Of a stretch of 64,000 bases of DNA, positions 52,585 to 61,411 are shown in pieces. This DNA is from Streptomyces griseus (GTDB taxonomy: Bacteria; Actinomycetota; Actinomycetes; Streptomycetales; Streptomycetaceae): NCBI RefSeq assembly GCF_001715295.1, contig NZ_MDKB01000006.1, positions 81,375-145,374 on the forward strand, read 5' to 3'. Made by a program: the position numbers and the translations under genes. The notes under the pieces are model-generated. The model was not told the origin of the DNA, made no database searches, and saw nothing but the letters and a program-made list of their open reading frames with translations. The stretch's first letter is position 1, and every line of letters starts with the position of its first letter.

Positions 52585-53577
52585 ATGCCTACCCGCCCCG
52601 ATGTGATCGAAGACGGCCTGCCGACGGCGGCCGCCGGGACCGTACCCGCCTCCCCCTCCGCCACACTCGGCGGCGACAAGAAGCGCTCCATCGAGCAGAT
52701 CGCGCTGCTGCTGTTCATCGTGGTGCCCTTCGCGGCCCTGGTCGCGGCGGTGCCGCTGGCGTGGGGGCGCGGGGTCAGCTGGCTCGACCTGGGGCTGCTG
52801 GTCGTCATGTACTACTGGGGCTGTCACGGCGTGACGATCGGGTTCCACCGCTACTTCACGCACGGCTCCTTCAAAGCCGCCCGGCCGCTGCGCATCGCCC
52901 TGGCCGTCGCGGGGTCGATGGCGGTCGAGGGGCCGCTGGTGCGCTGGGTGGCCGATCACCGCAAGCACCACCGGTTCTCCGACGCGGAGGGCGATCCGCA
53001 CTCGCCGTGGCGGTTCGGCGAGAACCTGCCGGCCCTGCTGAAGGGCTTGTGGTGGGCGCACATCGGCTGGATGTTCAACGAGGAGCAGACACCGCAGCAG
53101 AAGTACGCCCCGGACCTGGTCCGGGACCCGGCGATGCGGGCCATCTCGCGCCACTTCCTCTCCTTCACCATCGCCTCGCTGGCCATTCCGCCGCTGGTCG
53201 GCGGCCTGGTGACCATGTCGTGGTGGGGGGCGTTCACCGCGTTCTTCTGGGGTTCGCTGGTCCGGGTGGCCCTGCTGCACCACGTGACGTGGTCGATCAA
53301 CTCGATCTGCCACGCCGTCGGCAAGCGGCCCTTCAAGTCCCGCGACCGGTCGGGGAACGTCTGGTGGCTGGCGGTCCTCTCGTGCGGCGAGTCCTGGCAC
53401 AACCTGCACCACGCCGACCCGACCAGCGCACGGCACGGAGTGCTGAAGGGGCAGCTCGATTCGAGCGCCCGGCTGATCCGCTGGTTCGAGAAGCTGGGCT
53501 GGGCGCACGACGTGCGCTGGCCCGAGGCCTCGCGTATCGCCGCCCGGCGCACGGCCACGACGGCCGACCCTGCATGA
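52585..53577 (+). CDS. Acyl-CoA / fatty-acid desaturase
   Basis: A 330-residue membrane di-iron desaturase introducing a cis double bond into acyl chains. Three His boxes: H-R-Y-F-T-H at 88-93, H-R-K-H-H near 125, and H-N-L-H-H near 278; four membrane segments. ATG 52585 after GGGGG. Its stop overlaps the TetR start by ATGA, and an operator-like dyad lies upstream, so membrane-fluidity control by the TetR is likely. Confidence 0.94.
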   Translation: MPTRPDVIEDGLPTAAAGTVPASPSATLGGDKKRSIEQIALLLFIVVPFAALVAAVPLAWGRGVSWLDLGLLVVMYYWGCHGVTIGFHRYFTHGSFKAARPLRIALAVAGSMAVEGPLVRWVADHRKHHRFSDAEGDPHSPWRFGENLPALLKGLWWAHIGWMFNEEQTPQQKYAPDLVRDPAMRAISRHFLSFTIASLAIPPLVGGLVTMSWWGAFTAFFWGSLVRVALLHHVTWSINSICHAVGKRPFKSRDRSGNVWWLAVLSCGESWHNLHHADPTSARHGVLKGQLDSSARLIRWFEKLGWAHDVRWPEASRIAARRTATTADPA

Positions 53578-54260
53578 TTGACGACGTGGCGACCGACGGA
53601 AGCACCAGCGGCGAGAAGAGCAGAACTGCCCCTGCGCGCCGGACCAGGCGGGTCCGGATGACGGGCAAGGAGCGCCGCGAGCAACTGCTGGACATCGGCC
53701 GCGCCCTGTTCGCCGACAAGGGGTTCGAGGGCACCTCGGTCGAGGAGATCGCGGCGCGCGCCGGCGTGTCCAAGCCGGTGGTGTACGAGCACTTCGGCGG
53801 CAAGGAGGGGCTGTACGCGGTGGTCGTCGACCGCGAGATGCGCCAGCTCCTGGACCTGGTGACCGGCGCCCTCACGGCGGGCCATCCGCGTGAGCTCCTG
53901 GAGCAGGCGGCGTTCGCGCTCCTCGACTACATCGAGACGTACACGGACGGGTTCCGGATCCTGGTCCGGGACTCGCCGGTCGCACAGTCCACGGGCACGT
54001 TCGCCTCGCTGATCAGCGACATCGCGACCCAGGTCGAGGACATCCTCGGCCTGGAGTTCAAGGCCCGCGGCTTCGACCCGAAGCTGGCGCCGCTGTACGC
54101 GCAGGCGCTGGTCGGCATGGTGGCACTGACCGGTCAGTGGTGGCTGGACGTCCGCAAGCCCAAGAAGGCGGAGGTCGCGGCGCACCTGGTGAACCTCTGC
54201 TGGCACGGCCTGGAGAACCTGGAGGCGAAGCCGCGGCTGATCGGGCACCGGAAGAGCTGA
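53574..54260 (+). CDS. TetR-family regulator of the desaturase operon
   Basis: A 228-residue repressor. After ~30 basic residues, R-R-E-Q-L-L-D-I-G-R-A-L-F-A-D-K-G-F-E-G-T-S and E-E-I-A-A-R-A-G-V-S-K-P-V-V-Y-E-H-F form the HTH. The ligand domain is typical of FasR/fatty-acid-responsive members. Coupled to the desaturase by ATGA. Confidence 0.92.
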   Translation: MIDDVATDGSTSGEKSRTAPARRTRRVRMTGKERREQLLDIGRALFADKGFEGTSVEEIAARAGVSKPVVYEHFGGKEGLYAVVVDREMRQLLDLVTGALTAGHPRELLEQAAFALLDYIETYTDGFRILVRDSPVAQSTGTFASLISDIATQVEDILGLEFKARGFDPKLAPLYAQALVGMVALTGQWWLDVRKPKKAEVAAHLVNLCWHGLENLEAKPRLIGHRKS

Positions 54261-54366
54261 TCCCGCTCATCACCCCCGGCGTCTTGTCACTCGTTGTGAT
54301 GACGCGAGATCGAAGCTGCCCTTACTGTGGTCGTGCAGGACCAGAATCCCGCCCATGGGAGGAATC

Positions 54367-54969
54367 ATGACCGCCGAGCCGATCGCCGGGCACAGCAGCC
54401 GCTGGCCGGTGCCGCCGCAGGACGGATACACGGTGGACGACCTGTTCACCCTGCCCGATCTCCCGCCGCACACGGAATTGCTCGACGGGAGCCTGGTATT
54501 CGTGAGTCCGCAGCGAGATTTCCACAGCACGATGATCGACCTGCTGATGAGCGGACTCCGTCACAGCGCGCCGCCGGGGCTGAAGGCACGCCGCGAGATG
54601 ACCGTGGTCCTCGACCGGCGCAACGGCCCCGAGCCGGACATCTCGGTGGTCCGGGCCGAGGCCGTCACAGGACGCGAGCTGACCCGGTTCCGGGCCGCCG
54701 ACGTCCTCCTCGCCGTCGAGGTCGTCTCCCCCGACTCAGAGGCCCGGGACCGGGACACCAAGCCGCAGAAGTACGCGGCAGCCGGCATTCCCAACTTCTG
54801 GCTGGTCGAGATGGTGGGCAGCGACCACCACCCGGTCGTGCGGGTCTACGAGCTGGACCCCGTGACCAGGACGTACGCACTGACGGGCATCCATCACGAC
54901 CGGCTGAAGGCCGGCGTCCCGTTCCCCGTCGACATCGACATCTCGTCGGACGCACTCGACCGGCTGTGA
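54367..54969 (+). CDS. Uma2-family (DUF820) putative nuclease
   Basis: A 200-residue protein of the Uma2 PD-(D/E)XK-like family. L-P-P-H-T-E-L-L-D-G-S-L-V-F near residue 35, P-E-P-D-I-S-V-V near 80, and A-V-E-V-V-S-P-D-S near 113 with K-Y-A-A-A-G-I-P-N-F-W-L-V give the E, D and E/K catalytic set. Streptomyces have many copies; role unknown. ATG 54367 has GGGAGGAAT upstream. Confidence 0.9.
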   Translation: MTAEPIAGHSSRWPVPPQDGYTVDDLFTLPDLPPHTELLDGSLVFVSPQRDFHSTMIDLLMSGLRHSAPPGLKARREMTVVLDRRNGPEPDISVVRAEAVTGRELTRFRAADVLLAVEVVSPDSEARDRDTKPQKYAAAGIPNFWLVEMVGSDHHPVVRVYELDPVTRTYALTGIHHDRLKAGVPFPVDIDISSDALDRL

Positions 54970-54990
54970 CGCCAGGCCGGCTCCGGCCGG

Positions 54991-55788
54991 TCACTGCGCC
55001 GTGCGGACCACGGCGAAGATGCGGCGGAACGGGAAGACCGTGCCGTGCGGGCCCGCCGGGTAGGCGGTGCGCAGCAGGTCGCGGTAGGCGGTGACGAAGG
55101 AGTCGCGGGCGTCCGGGTCGTCGGCGAGGGCGGTGAGGACGGGGCGCAGGCCGGTTCCCTTCACCCAGTCCAGGACGGCGTCCTCGCCCTGGAGCAGGTG
55201 CAGGTAGGTGGTCTCCCAGACGTCGGCCGTGCGGCCGGGGGCGGTGAGGTGGCGCAGGTACTCCGCGGGGGTGAGGACCGCGTCGTCGTGGCGCAGCAGG
55301 CTGCCGAGCCGGTCGTGCCAGGCCGGGGACTCGGCCAGTTGGCGCATGAGGGTGTGGCTGGGGGCGCCGAAGTTGCCGGGGACCTGGAAGGCGAGGACGC
55401 CGCCGGGGGTGAGGGCGTCCAGCCAGACGGGGAAGCGGTCGGCGTGGCCGGGGATCCACTGGAGCAGGGCGTTGGAGAGGATGAGGTCGTAGGGTTCGTC
55501 CGGGATCCAGGTGGCGGCGTCGGCCTCGGTGAAGTCGAGGCGGGGTGCCGCGTGGGCGCGGGCCCGCTCCAGCATCCGGGGGGAGGTGTCGTACCCGGTG
55601 ACGCGGGCCTCCGGCCACCGCTCGGCGAGGAGGGCCGTGACGTTGCCGGCGCCGCAGCCCAGGTCGGCGATCCGGGGGGCGGGATCGTGGGGGAGCGGCC
55701 CGATCCGGGCCAGGAGGTCGTGGAAGGGCCGGGTGCGGTGGTCCGCGTGGCGCAGGTACTGCTGCGGGTCCCAGGTCGGTGCGCTCAT
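54991..55788 (-). CDS. tam: Trans-aconitate 2-methyltransferase
   Basis: A 265-residue SAM-dependent enzyme that methylates trans-aconitate, a toxic by-product of aconitase. Motif I is I-A-D-L-G-C-G-A-G-N-V-T; N-A-L-L-Q-W-I-P-G-H and F-Q-V-P-G-N-F-G-A-P-S-H are Tam signatures. ATG 55788. Divergent from a MarR gene with three palindromes between them, so the MarR probably controls tam. Confidence 0.93.
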   Translation of the reverse strand: MSAPTWDPQQYLRHADHRTRPFHDLLARIGPLPHDPAPRIADLGCGAGNVTALLAERWPEARVTGYDTSPRMLERARAHAAPRLDFTEADAATWIPDEPYDLILSNALLQWIPGHADRFPVWLDALTPGGVLAFQVPGNFGAPSHTLMRQLAESPAWHDRLGSLLRHDDAVLTPAEYLRHLTAPGRTADVWETTYLHLLQGEDAVLDWVKGTGLRPVLTALADDPDARDSFVTAYRDLLRTAYPAGPHGTVFPFRRIFAVVRTAQ

Positions 55789-55812
55789 GTTCCCAGGATC
55801 ACCGGCAGGTTA

Positions 55813-55855
55813 TCTTGATGTCAAGACACTTGAATTCAAGAGACTTCATGTCGAG
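55813..55855. promoter_or_regulatory. Three phased palindromes, MarR operators
   Basis: TCTTGATGTCAAGA (55813-55826) and CTTGAATTCAAG (55829-55840) are perfect palindromes; CTTCATGTCGAG (55844-55855) is a degenerate third copy. Centres are about 15 nt apart, between tam and the MarR gene. Confidence 0.75.
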
Positions 55856-55876
55856 GGACCCTCTACACTGATCGAC

Positions 55877-56374
55877 ATGGAGGACGAGGTCGACCGACTG
55901 GTCGCTGCATGGCGCCGCGAGCGCCCCGACCTCGACGTGGAACCACTCGAGGTCCTGAGCCGCGTCTCCCGCCTGGCCCGCCACCTCGACCGGGCCCGCA
56001 GGATCGCCTTCGCCGAGCACAGTCTGGAGCCGTGGGAGTTCGACGTCCTGACGTCACTGCGCCGCGCCGGCGCACCCTACCAGCTCTCCCCCGGCCAGCT
56101 CCTCACCCAGACGCTCGTCACCTCGGGCACGATGACGAACCGCATCGACCGGCTCACCAAGAAGCACCTCGTCGAGCGGCTGCCCGACCCGAGCGACCGC
56201 CGCGGCGTCCTCGTACGGCTGACGGACCTGGGCCGCGACAAGGCCGACCAGTCGCTGGCCGGGCTGCTCGCCCAGGAGCGCACCATCCTCGGCGAGCTCT
56301 CCTCCCGGCAGCGCGCCGAACTGGCCGGACTGCTACGCCAGTTGACTGCCCCGTTCGACAACATCCCCGGTTAG
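55877..56374 (+). CDS. MarR-family regulator
   Basis: A 165-residue winged-helix regulator. W-E-F-D-V-L-T-S-L-R-R-A-G, T-S-G-T-M-T-N-R-I-D-R-L and D-P-S-D-R-R-G-V-L-V-R-L-T form the HTH and wing. ATG 55877. Its 3' end overlaps the convergent response-regulator gene by 42 nt. Palindromes upstream suggest autoregulation and control of tam. Confidence 0.93.
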   Translation: MEDEVDRLVAAWRRERPDLDVEPLEVLSRVSRLARHLDRARRIAFAEHSLEPWEFDVLTSLRRAGAPYQLSPGQLLTQTLVTSGTMTNRIDRLTKKHLVERLPDPSDRRGVLVRLTDLGRDKADQSLAGLLAQERTILGELSSRQRAELAGLLRQLTAPFDNIPG

Positions 56375-57115
56375 GGCGGCCGGCCCCACACCCGCCCGCC
56401 GGGCCAGCGCCACCGCGGCCAGCGTCGAATGCACACCCAGCTTCCCCAGCACGTTCTGCATGTGCGTACGCACCGTGTGCGGGGAGAGGAACAGCCGCTC
56501 GGCGACCGCCTTGCGGCCCAGGCCCGCCACCATGCAGCGCAGCACCTCCAGCTCGCGCGGCGTCAGCGACTCCACGAGCTGCTCGCTCTCCGTGCGGTGC
56601 CTGCGCGCGGCGGTCAGCTCCCGCAGGACACCGGTGAGCAGGGCGGCCGGCAGATGGGTCTCGTCGCGCAGCACACCCCGGACGACCGTCAGCAGCCGCT
56701 GAAGCGAGCAGTCCTTGGCGACCCACCCCGACGCGCCCGCCTGCAGCGCCAGCGCGGCCCGGTGCGGGTCGTCCCTCTCGGCGAGCACCACGGTACGCAT
56801 CGACGGCCGGCCCGCACGCGCCTCGGCGACCAGCGAGATCCCGTCCTCCGGGCCCTGTCCGTCCGGCGCCCGCGGCGCGGGCACCAGGGGAGCGCCACCC
56901 GCGGGCACGACGCCCAGCTCGGCGTCGACCAGCATCACGTCGTAGGGGCGCCCCTCGGTGCCCGCGCGCTCCAGACAGCGCAGCGCGGCGGGACCGCTGC
57001 CGGCCGCCGACACGTCGACGTCCGGTTCCGCGGCGAGGGCCGCCGCGAGGGATTCGGCAAAGATGCGGTGGTCGTCGACCACCAGAACCCGGATACGAGC
57101 CACAGACACCCCCAT
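56333..57115 (-). CDS. NarL/LuxR-type response regulator (orphan)
   Basis: A 260-residue regulator. Receiver: V-L-V-V-D-D-H at 11-17 and phospho-acceptor in M-L-V-D near 64; an insertion (V-P-A-G-G-A-P to G-P-E-D) follows it. LuxR HTH: L-T-P-R-E-L-E-V-L-R-C, then F-L-S-P-H-T-V-R-T-H-M-Q-N-V-L. No kinase adjacent. ATG 57115. Its last codons overlap the MarR gene. Confidence 0.9.
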   Translation of the reverse strand: MGVSVARIRVLVVDDHRIFAESLAAALAAEPDVDVSAAGSGPAALRCLERAGTEGRPYDVMLVDAELGVVPAGGAPLVPAPRAPDGQGPEDGISLVAEARAGRPSMRTVVLAERDDPHRAALALQAGASGWVAKDCSLQRLLTVVRGVLRDETHLPAALLTGVLRELTAARRHRTESEQLVESLTPRELEVLRCMVAGLGRKAVAERLFLSPHTVRTHMQNVLGKLGVHSTLAAVALARRAGVGPAALTGDVVERGSQLA

Positions 57116-57270
57116 GCTGCGTGAGCTCCCGGGGCGCCCCGTACGGCCTGCCCCGCCGGGGACGGACCGCTGCGGACACGGCGCCCGCTGGGCCACCGCC
57201 GTCCACGACCGCCGCCGTGTGCCGACCGCCGCCCGTCCCGGCGCCGTGTCCGACTGTCTCGTCCCCTGAA

Positions 57271-57296
57271 ACAGCACCGGCCCCCACCGGTGCTGT
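57271..57296. other. Hairpin in the response regulator / GNAT divergent region
   Basis: ACAGCACCGG (57271-57280) pairs perfectly with CCGGTGCTGT (57287-57296), 6-nt loop. Lying between divergent genes, it may be an operator rather than a terminator. Confidence 0.4.
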
Positions 57297-57374
57297 GCAT
57301 CAGCGTACGGCGGGTAGGGGACCGCGGAAGCCGATTCACGGAACTGACAGTTGACGGTGTTGAGGGTGTGATTC

Positions 57375-57884
57375 ATGTTCCGTCTTGAGACAGAAGTGGA
57401 CAAGGAACGTCGTGTCCTGCTGGGTCGTCGGCTGCACGAGGACAACTGGGACGGATCACCGCAGCTGCGCGCCCTGCACACCACCGTGGCCGAGCGGGAA
57501 CTCCCGCTGGAGGTCTGGCTCCTGGACGAGGAGGGGGCGCTCGCCGGCGGGCTGGCCGGGCGGACCTGGGCGTACTGGCTCCACGTGGACCTGCTCTGGG
57601 TGGATCCCCGCCACCGCGGCGGCGGGCTGGGTTCGCGCCTGCTGGGCGAGGCGGAGCGCCTCGCCCGCGACGACCGGGCCTGTACCCGCTCCCGGCTGGA
57701 GACCTGGGACTTCCAGGCCCCCGCCTTCTACCGGAAGCAGGGGTACGAGGTGGTCGGCGAGGTCGCCGACTACCCGCCCGGCGTCGCCGAGTACATCCTC
57801 GTCAAGCGGTTGGAGCGATCCGCCGGGCCCCCGCCGAGGGAACCGCGGGGAAGATTCCGGGGGTGGCGTAGCCGGCCGAGGTGA
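57375..57884 (+). CDS. GNAT-family N-acetyltransferase
   Basis: A 169-residue acetyltransferase. The acetyl-CoA loop is H-R-G-G-G-L-G-S-R-L-L near residue 84, followed by Y-R-K-Q-G-Y-E. The acceptor is unknown. ATG 57375. The C-terminus is Pro/Arg-rich and its gene overlaps the convergent galK by about 80 nt. Confidence 0.88.
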   Translation: MFRLETEVDKERRVLLGRRLHEDNWDGSPQLRALHTTVAERELPLEVWLLDEEGALAGGLAGRTWAYWLHVDLLWVDPRHRGGGLGSRLLGEAERLARDDRACTRSRLETWDFQAPAFYRKQGYEVVGEVADYPPGVAEYILVKRLERSAGPPPREPRGRFRGWRSRPR

Positions 57885-58986
57885 AGGCCTCCGCCACGGA
57901 CGCGGCGACCGTGTCCGCGGCGGCCTCCTCCACGAGCACGACGGCCGAGCCGCCGAAGCCGCCGCCCGTCATCCGCGCGCCGAGCGCCCCCGCCGCGTTC
58001 GCCGCGCGGACCACGAGGTCGAGTTCGGGGCAGGAGACCCGCAGATCGTCGCGGAGGGAGACGTGTCCCTCGGTGAGCACCGGGCCGGCCGCCCGTACCT
58101 CACCCGCGTCGAGCAGCGCGATGACCTGCTCCACCCGGTGGTTTTCGCTCACGACGTGGCGGACGTAGCGGACGACGGACTCGTCCTCGCCCGCCGCCGC
58201 CAGGATGCCGAGCGCGGCCTCCAGCCCCTCGTACGGAAGCTCGCGCAGGGTTCCTATGCCCAGGGCGCGGGCCCCCGCCTCGCAGCCGGCCCGGCGCTCG
58301 GCGTAGGCGCCGTCACCCAGGGCGTGTTTGACGCGGGTGTCGACGACCAGGAGCCGCAGCCCGTGTGCGGCCAGGTCGAAGGGGACCTGGCGCTGGGTGA
58401 GGTCGCGGGTGTCGAGGTGGAGGGCGTGCCCCTGCGTGCAGCAGGCCGATGCCATCTGGTCCATGACTCCGCACGGCACACCGACGAACGCGTTCTCGGC
58501 GCGCTGGCCGAGGACCGCGAGCTCCGGGGCGCTCAGGCCCAGCCGGAAGAGGTCGTTCAGGGCGAGTGCGGTGACGACCTCCAGGGCGGCGGACGAGGAG
58601 AGTCCCGCGCCCACGGGGACGGTGGAGGTGAGTACGACGTCCGCGCCGGTGACGGGGTGGCCCGCCTCGCGCAGCGCCCAGACGACACCGGCCGGGTAGG
58701 CCGCCCAGCCGTGGCCCTGGTGCGGTGCCAGCTCCTCGACGCGCAGGGACACGACCCCGCCCGGCACGTCGGTGGAGTGCAGGCGCAGTACGCCGTCGGT
58801 GCGGCGGGCGACGGCCGCGCGGGCGCTGTGCGGGAGGGCGAGCGGCAGGACGAAGCCGTCGTTGAAGTCGGTGTACTCACCGATCAGGTTCACCCGTCCG
58901 GGCGCTGACCAGATCCCTTCGGGTTCGTTCCCGTACAGCTCGGTGAAGGCGGTGGTCAGAGCGGTGTCGCTCAGGGACTCGGTCAT
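57802..58986 (-). CDS. galK: Galactokinase
   Basis: A 394-residue GHMP kinase phosphorylating galactose. P-G-R-V-N-L-I-G-E-Y-T-D-F-N-D-G-F is the galactokinase signature, V-P-V-G-A-G-L-S-S-S-A-A the ATP loop, and T-G-G-G-F-G-G-S the C-terminal motif. ATG 58986 overlaps galE by ATGA. Last gene of the galT-galE-galK operon. Confidence 0.96.
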   Translation of the reverse strand: MTESLSDTALTTAFTELYGNEPEGIWSAPGRVNLIGEYTDFNDGFVLPLALPHSARAAVARRTDGVLRLHSTDVPGGVVSLRVEELAPHQGHGWAAYPAGVVWALREAGHPVTGADVVLTSTVPVGAGLSSSAALEVVTALALNDLFRLGLSAPELAVLGQRAENAFVGVPCGVMDQMASACCTQGHALHLDTRDLTQRQVPFDLAAHGLRLLVVDTRVKHALGDGAYAERRAGCEAGARALGIGTLRELPYEGLEAALGILAAAGEDESVVRYVRHVVSENHRVEQVIALLDAGEVRAAGPVLTEGHVSLRDDLRVSCPELDLVVRAANAAGALGARMTGGGFGGSAVVLVEEAAADTVAASVAEAFTSAGYATPGIFPAVPSAGARRIAPTA

Positions 58987-59963
58987 GGGGTGGTGCGTTC
59001 CTCTCGGCGGGCGAACGTCCAGGCGTCCGCGACGATTCCGGCCAGGTCGGCGCGGGACGGCTGCCAGCCGAGCCGCTTCCTGGCGGTGGCGGCGGAGGCG
59101 ACGAGTACGGCCGGGTCGCCGCCGCGGCGGGGGGCGGTGATCTCGGGTACGGGGCGGCCGGTGACCTGGCGGACGGTCTCGATGACCTCCCGTACGGAGA
59201 AGCCGTTGCCGTTGCCGAGGTTGCAGATCAGGTGCTCTCCCGCGGTGGCGGCGTCCAGGGCCAGCAGGTGGGCCTCGGCGAGGTCGGCGACGTGGATGTA
59301 GTCGCGTACGCAGGTGCCGTCCGGTGTCGGGTAGTCGTCGCCGTACACGGAGATCGACTCGCGCCGGCCGAGTGCGACCTGGAGCACGAGGGGGATCAGG
59401 TGCGACTCGGGGTCGTGGCGTTCGCCGTGGCTGCCGTAGGCGCCGGCGACGTTGAAGTAGCGCAGGGAGACCGCGGCCAGGCCGTGTGCGGCGGCCTCCC
59501 CGGTGATCATGTGGTCGACGGCGAGCTTGGTGGCCCCGTACGGGTTGGTGGGCGCGGTGGGATCGGACTCGGTGACGGGGGTGGAGACCGGCTCCCCGTA
59601 CGTGGCGGCGGTGGAGGAGAAGACCAGGGTCCGCACCCCGGCGTCGCGCATCGCGGCGAGCAGGGCGGTCGTCCCGCCGACGTTGTTCACCCAGTACTTC
59701 TCCGGGTTCGCCACGGACTCCCCGACCTGGGAGGAGGCGGCGAAGTGCAGGACCCCGTCGTAGGAGGGGTCGAGCCACGTGGCGGCGTCCTGGATGCGGC
59801 CCTCGATGAACTCGGCCCCCGCGGGGACCCCCTCACGGAATCCGGTCGAGAGGTCGTCCAGCACGGTCACGGTGTGACCGGCCTCCAGCAGATGGGCGGC
59901 GACCACGCCCCCGACGTATCCCGCACCACCTGTGACCAGGTACTTCTTACCGGGGTTACTCAC
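58983..59963 (-). CDS. galE: UDP-glucose 4-epimerase
   Basis: A 326-residue short-chain dehydrogenase-type epimerase. N-terminal T-G-G-A-G-Y-V-G-G NAD loop, S-S-T-A-A-T-Y-G-E and catalytic Y-G-A-T-K. GTG 59963 overlaps galT stop by GTGA and its stop overlaps galK, so the operon is tightly coupled. Confidence 0.96.
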   Translation of the reverse strand: MSNPGKKYLVTGGAGYVGGVVAAHLLEAGHTVTVLDDLSTGFREGVPAGAEFIEGRIQDAATWLDPSYDGVLHFAASSQVGESVANPEKYWVNNVGGTTALLAAMRDAGVRTLVFSSTAATYGEPVSTPVTESDPTAPTNPYGATKLAVDHMITGEAAAHGLAAVSLRYFNVAGAYGSHGERHDPESHLIPLVLQVALGRRESISVYGDDYPTPDGTCVRDYIHVADLAEAHLLALDAATAGEHLICNLGNGNGFSVREVIETVRQVTGRPVPEITAPRRGGDPAVLVASAATARKRLGWQPSRADLAGIVADAWTFARREERTTP

Positions 59964-61003
59964 TCGCTCGCTACCTCTCGCAGTCGCCGGGCCGCGGCCT
60001 CCGGCGGCACGTCGTTGATGAACACACCCATGCCGGACTCGGAGCCCGCGAGGAACTTCAGCTTGCCCGAGGTGCGCCGGATGGTGAAAAGCTCCAGGTG
60101 GAGCCCGAACTCCTCCCGGCCGGGAACCGCGAACGGCGCCTGGTGCCAGGCGGAGATGTACGGGGTCGGCGGCTCCCCGGGACCGAAGATCCGGTCGAAC
60201 CGCCTCAACAGTTCCAGATAGACCTGTGGAAACTCCGTGCGCGCCGCGTCGTCGAGTTCCCGCAGGTCGGGGACGCGGCGGCGCGGGTACAGGTGGACCT
60301 CGTAGGGCCAGTGCGCCGCGTACGGCACGAACGCCACCCAGTGCTCACCCTCCAGGACGACGCGCGATCCGTCGGCCAGTTCGCGGGCGACGACGTCGTC
60401 GAAGAGGTTGCGGCCGGTCTCCTCACGGTGGGCCCCGGCCGAGCGCATCATCAGCTCGGTGCGCGGGGTGACGAAGGGGTAGCCGTAGATCTGCCCGTGC
60501 GGGTGGCCCAGCGTGACGCCGATCTCCGCACCGCGGTTCTCGAAGCAGAACACCTGGGTGACCTGCGGGTGTTCGGCGAGGTCGGCCGTGCGGTCGGTCC
60601 AGGCCTCCAGGACGAGGGCGGCCTGCTCCTCGGTGAGCCCGGCGAAGGAGACGTCGTGGTCGGAGGTGAAGCAGACGACCTCGCAGCGGCCCGAGTCACC
60701 GGCGAGGGAGGGGAAGCGGTTCTCGAAGACGGCGACGTCGTAGTGCGCGTCGGGGATCTCGCTGAGCCGGCCGTCCCGCGAGGGGCAGAGCGGGCATTCG
60801 TCGGCCGGCGGGTGGTAGGTCCGCCCCTGCCGGTGCGAGGCGACGGCCACCGAGTCGCCCAGCAGCGGGTCGCGGCGGATCTCCGAGGACGTCGAGACGG
60901 CGTCGAGCGGCCGCCGGTCGACCGCGTCGCGGACGGTGTCGTCCGCGGCGTCGTAGTAGATCAGCTCACGGCCGTCGGCGAGAGTTGTGACCGTCTTCTT
61001 CAC
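59960..61003 (-). CDS. galT: Galactose-1-phosphate uridylyltransferase
   Basis: A 347-residue Leloir-pathway enzyme. Zn-site C-P-L-C-P-S, and the active site G-H-P-H-G-Q-I-Y-G-Y with catalytic His in H-P-H. GTG 61003 has GGAGGAG 5 nt upstream; an ATG further upstream is in the promoter region. First gene of the gal operon. Confidence 0.96.
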   Translation of the reverse strand: MKKTVTTLADGRELIYYDAADDTVRDAVDRRPLDAVSTSSEIRRDPLLGDSVAVASHRQGRTYHPPADECPLCPSRDGRLSEIPDAHYDVAVFENRFPSLAGDSGRCEVVCFTSDHDVSFAGLTEEQAALVLEAWTDRTADLAEHPQVTQVFCFENRGAEIGVTLGHPHGQIYGYPFVTPRTELMMRSAGAHREETGRNLFDDVVARELADGSRVVLEGEHWVAFVPYAAHWPYEVHLYPRRRVPDLRELDDAARTEFPQVYLELLRRFDRIFGPGEPPTPYISAWHQAPFAVPGREEFGLHLELFTIRRTSGKLKFLAGSESGMGVFINDVPPEAAARRLREVASE

Positions 61004-61023
61004 CAGGCTCCTCCATGTGACCA

Positions 61024-61073
61024 CCCTCCAACATAAGCGCACATAACAAAGCACAAGCAAACACGCCAGTCAA
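61024..61073 (-). promoter_or_regulatory. gal operon promoter and direct repeats
   Basis: On the minus strand TTGACT (61073-61068) is a -35-like hexamer; TTGTTA or TGTTAT lies 18-19 nt on. Overlapping it are repeats of TTGTG/TTATGTG type, as expected for the hexamer-repeat operator of Streptomyces galP1. Confidence 0.6.
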
Positions 61074-61411
61074 TGAGGAGCCCACCCCGCGGGCTCCGTA
61101 CGGCGAGCGGGGGGACCGGTACGGCTGTTTCGCCCCCCTGGCCACACGCGACCACGGGGCCGCGAGCGAACAGAAAGGCCCATACGCACGGTTGCGCCGG
61201 TGGGCGGCCGGGCGGGGCTCCCTCGGGGCGCCGGGCCGCGCGACGCTGCGGCATCCGGCCGCCGAACGGGGCATGCGCCGGGAGCGCGAGGGATGGCCGG
61301 CCGGATCACGCGGACCCCGGGGGCGGCTCTGCCGTCCTCGTCCTGCGCGGCCGCGACCGGACGAGGACGCGGGGCCGGAGAGCTGACCGGCCGGCGGGGC
61401 GGGTCACGCGT
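61074..61411. other. Intergenic region between gal promoter and response regulator
   Basis: No gene or clear terminator is seen; frames are low-complexity R/G/P. Confidence 0.5.
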
